From Streptomyces triculaminicus (lineage in GTDB: Bacteria > Actinomycetota > Actinomycetes > Streptomycetales > Streptomycetaceae): a stretch of 64,000 nt of DNA. Positions 63,501-64,000 of the stretch are shown here, piece by piece; within the stretch, counting starts at the first letter, position 1; each line of letters begins with the position of its first letter. The DNA lies in assembly GCF_017349075.1 (NCBI RefSeq), contig NZ_JAFMOF010000004.1, positions 124,001 through 188,000 on the forward strand, written 5' to 3'. A model generated the notes under the pieces. It searched no databases. It was not told the DNA's origin and saw nothing but the letters and a program-made list of their open reading frames with translations. Position numbers and translations under genes: made by a program.

Positions 63501-64000
63501 CAACCCGGTGACCCACGAGGAGTGGAAGCAGGGCTTCTACGCCAAGGGGGACATCGACTTCTTCGGCAACAACTGGCGCTTCGAGGTCAACGTCAGCGAC
63601 GACGGCCTGTACGCGTACAGCAACATCGCCCAGCCGCTGAAGCTCGCCGACGTCCTCACCTTCTCGGACGCGAGCGGCACCAAAGGACCGCAGTACCTGC
63701 TCGACACCCGGGGCATCCGGACCGGGCACCTCCCGGCGAAGATCTTCTACCTCTCCGGGAAGCTCGCCCTCCTCGGCCTGTCGGCCTCGATCGAGGCGCA
63801 GCTCGGCAACGACGGCTTCGCGTTCACGATCGCCGCGGACCTGCTGGACATTCTCCACGGCGACATGAGCTGCACCCTCGACAGCACCGGCCTGAAGGCG
63901 TCTGCCCACGTCAAGCTGGGCTTCGACGTCACCATTCCCCGGGGCGTGGTGCTCGGTGGCATCCCGGTCCCCGCCGGAAACCTGGTCGGCATCCATGCGG
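60568..64000 (+). CDS. Giant beta-rich repetitive protein (partial, at least 1144 aa)
   Basis: From ATG 60568 the frame stays open to the right edge of the window. It is built of repeated amphipathic strands with T/G/L-rich turns (TVTDLRREDHDDSVTVHGTL, TVTGLGLTDLPVHGIEFGLD; FTLGASVRLTGITATIDPSA; LALTGVGATLTVTNP), about one strand per 12-15 residues, without long helices. Such tandem beta modules suggest a large elongated sheet or tube, perhaps a bridge-like lipid-binding protein; this is inference. No signal peptide, no cell-wall anchor within the visible part. It is the last visible gene of the operon and starts nine bases after the previous stop. Confidence 0.75.
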   Translation, partial: MTIDELKALITRHTQDTTLTLPAADLGTGPAAALIGTWLDGTLTVTDLRREDHDDSVTVHGTLTVTGLGLTDLPVHGIEFGLDPLDHDPTLHVPLVVPADWTFPTSFPATDGSDLAALAFPVPPALLLTSAARPARDGRPALDPGLTFHASQVNDPARLGSLAALLRPRPGELSLTGPVVRRPSKGPGDEVRTDIALRSTPQPDGEFSASFYLWAGSRDDDGANGSSSTYGLRLAADLVLGQVGGATISAPLPSGGGVLALGADRLPEKLSPDDLAAWNGTGAAVHQLVDQQDFTLGASVRLTGITATIDPSAFGKGGLAAALTQVTATVETTPGTTWPIVGDDLALTGVGATLTVTNPLQASRAAKVTGRGDFTVAGDVALHATAEIPPGTFRLTLDESTPAELRDVLQHFLPHADLTGVPTLTLKKFSGSATPKKGAYEVDASVSSDWHIDVGAARIALTEAGLELAREGGEGAPGGVVEKQPDSGSGTTGTLSAKAELGPASGGDGDDSVVKFSAKWTVPGAFELDGMFPDLDLTKLLTSLACRADVPLPDGLPQVSLLHPAVTVRLGTALTGQPAAGKGYELAVSTTATFDAAQLTFFGKAARKAEGGTLFAAALWQQDWVWSPGKVSGWAPVLGFLDGITFAKSGLAVSSADGVTVDAGADPPDTLPATLDKGLTFFTELGLTGPLAPLKVLFQDAGGIHLTARLTTPVQESQFTASIAEQKTREGFGGLVLAFAPAKREVSLQTSWNFTVPAVGSAPSTLLQFVAGGALKGTEFHLLLALKPAGSGADEAAGRPAPHQLAYALRAPGRTLLTADPVAGTDGRIVHDATPQGASGSTYSLLRSTAVRLAGLTAPPSADDLPTWKNAFGVEGFDVQYFYMQIGYGAETGLTLGGGGSVVIGDAALKLDIKGGFDPEPYVTVFRFDLEAVHQDTGISIWDVVAVLATPPDWLAFLKQIVLHKLAMCVVTAPGGWTNPVTHEEWKQGFYAKGDIDFFGNNWRFEVNVSDDGLYAYSNIAQPLKLADVLTFSDASGTKGPQYLLDTRGIRTGHLPAKIFYLSGKLALLGLSASIEAQLGNDGFAFTIAADLLDILHGDMSCTLDSTGLKASAHVKLGFDVTIPRGVVLGGIPVPAGNLVGIHA

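Overview
The window is high-GC actinomycete DNA, most likely from Streptomyces or a close relative. The evidence is the codon use with G/C in third positions, frequent GTG starts, ATGA/GTGA stop-start overlaps, a secreted GH19 chitinase, a papain-inhibitor-like secreted protein, SpoIIE-type phosphatases, and a contractile-injection locus of the streptomycete kind. No rRNA, tRNA or CRISPR was seen.

Layout. 1-7.2 kb is ordinary accessory chromosome: an EamA exporter, a DUF885 peptidase, an HxlR regulator divergent from an MFS exporter, a LysR fragment, a SnoaL-like protein, a frameshifted GRAS-type gene and an APH-family kinase. 7.2-15.0 kb is a decayed mosaic bounded by about 50-bp inverted repeats of Tn3 type. 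It holds a peptide deformylase coupled to a truncated regulator, frameshifted glycosyltransferases, an IS481 transposase abutting a Cmx-like chloramphenicol exporter, a small P-loop kinase and a Tn3 transposase remnant. 15.1-16.8 kb encodes the two secreted proteins.

16.8-47.2 kb is an extracellular contractile injection system (eCIS). Three proteins at its left edge (16839-17924, 18155-19660, 19765-21687) share an N-terminal motif L-x-x-[LM]-Q-x-x-x-G-N-x-A-V; one carries DUF4157 and one looks like a nucleotidyltransferase toxin, so they are candidate cargo. Two Vgb-like propeller/Ig proteins follow, then small tail-assembly genes, a broken gene made of 63-bp (21-residue) repeats, a tube-like protein, LysM hub, VgrG-like spike, gp25 wedge, a J-like baseplate protein with a hemopexin-like insert, a tail-protein-I-like subunit, a second J-like protein (1100 aa), a 986-aa YVTN propeller, a DUF4255 terminator and the AAA+ ATPase. 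After a bidirectional hairpin, a convergent block encodes a small beta protein, two sheaths with nearly identical C-terminal halves, and the main tube.

47.3-52.8 kb carries a carboxymuconolactone-decarboxylase-like protein and two divergent signalling genes: an amino-acid permease fused to a SpoIIE phosphatase and an anti-sigma-type ATPase, and a PAS-GAF-GAF-SpoIIE protein. 53.3 kb to the right edge is one tightly packed plus-strand operon of beta-rich proteins without signal peptides. They look like TULIP/P47-type lipid-binding proteins by pattern, and a polyprenyl diphosphate synthase sits in their middle. I regard this cluster, the permease-phosphatase fusion and the eCIS cargo candidates as the best leads for undescribed biology.
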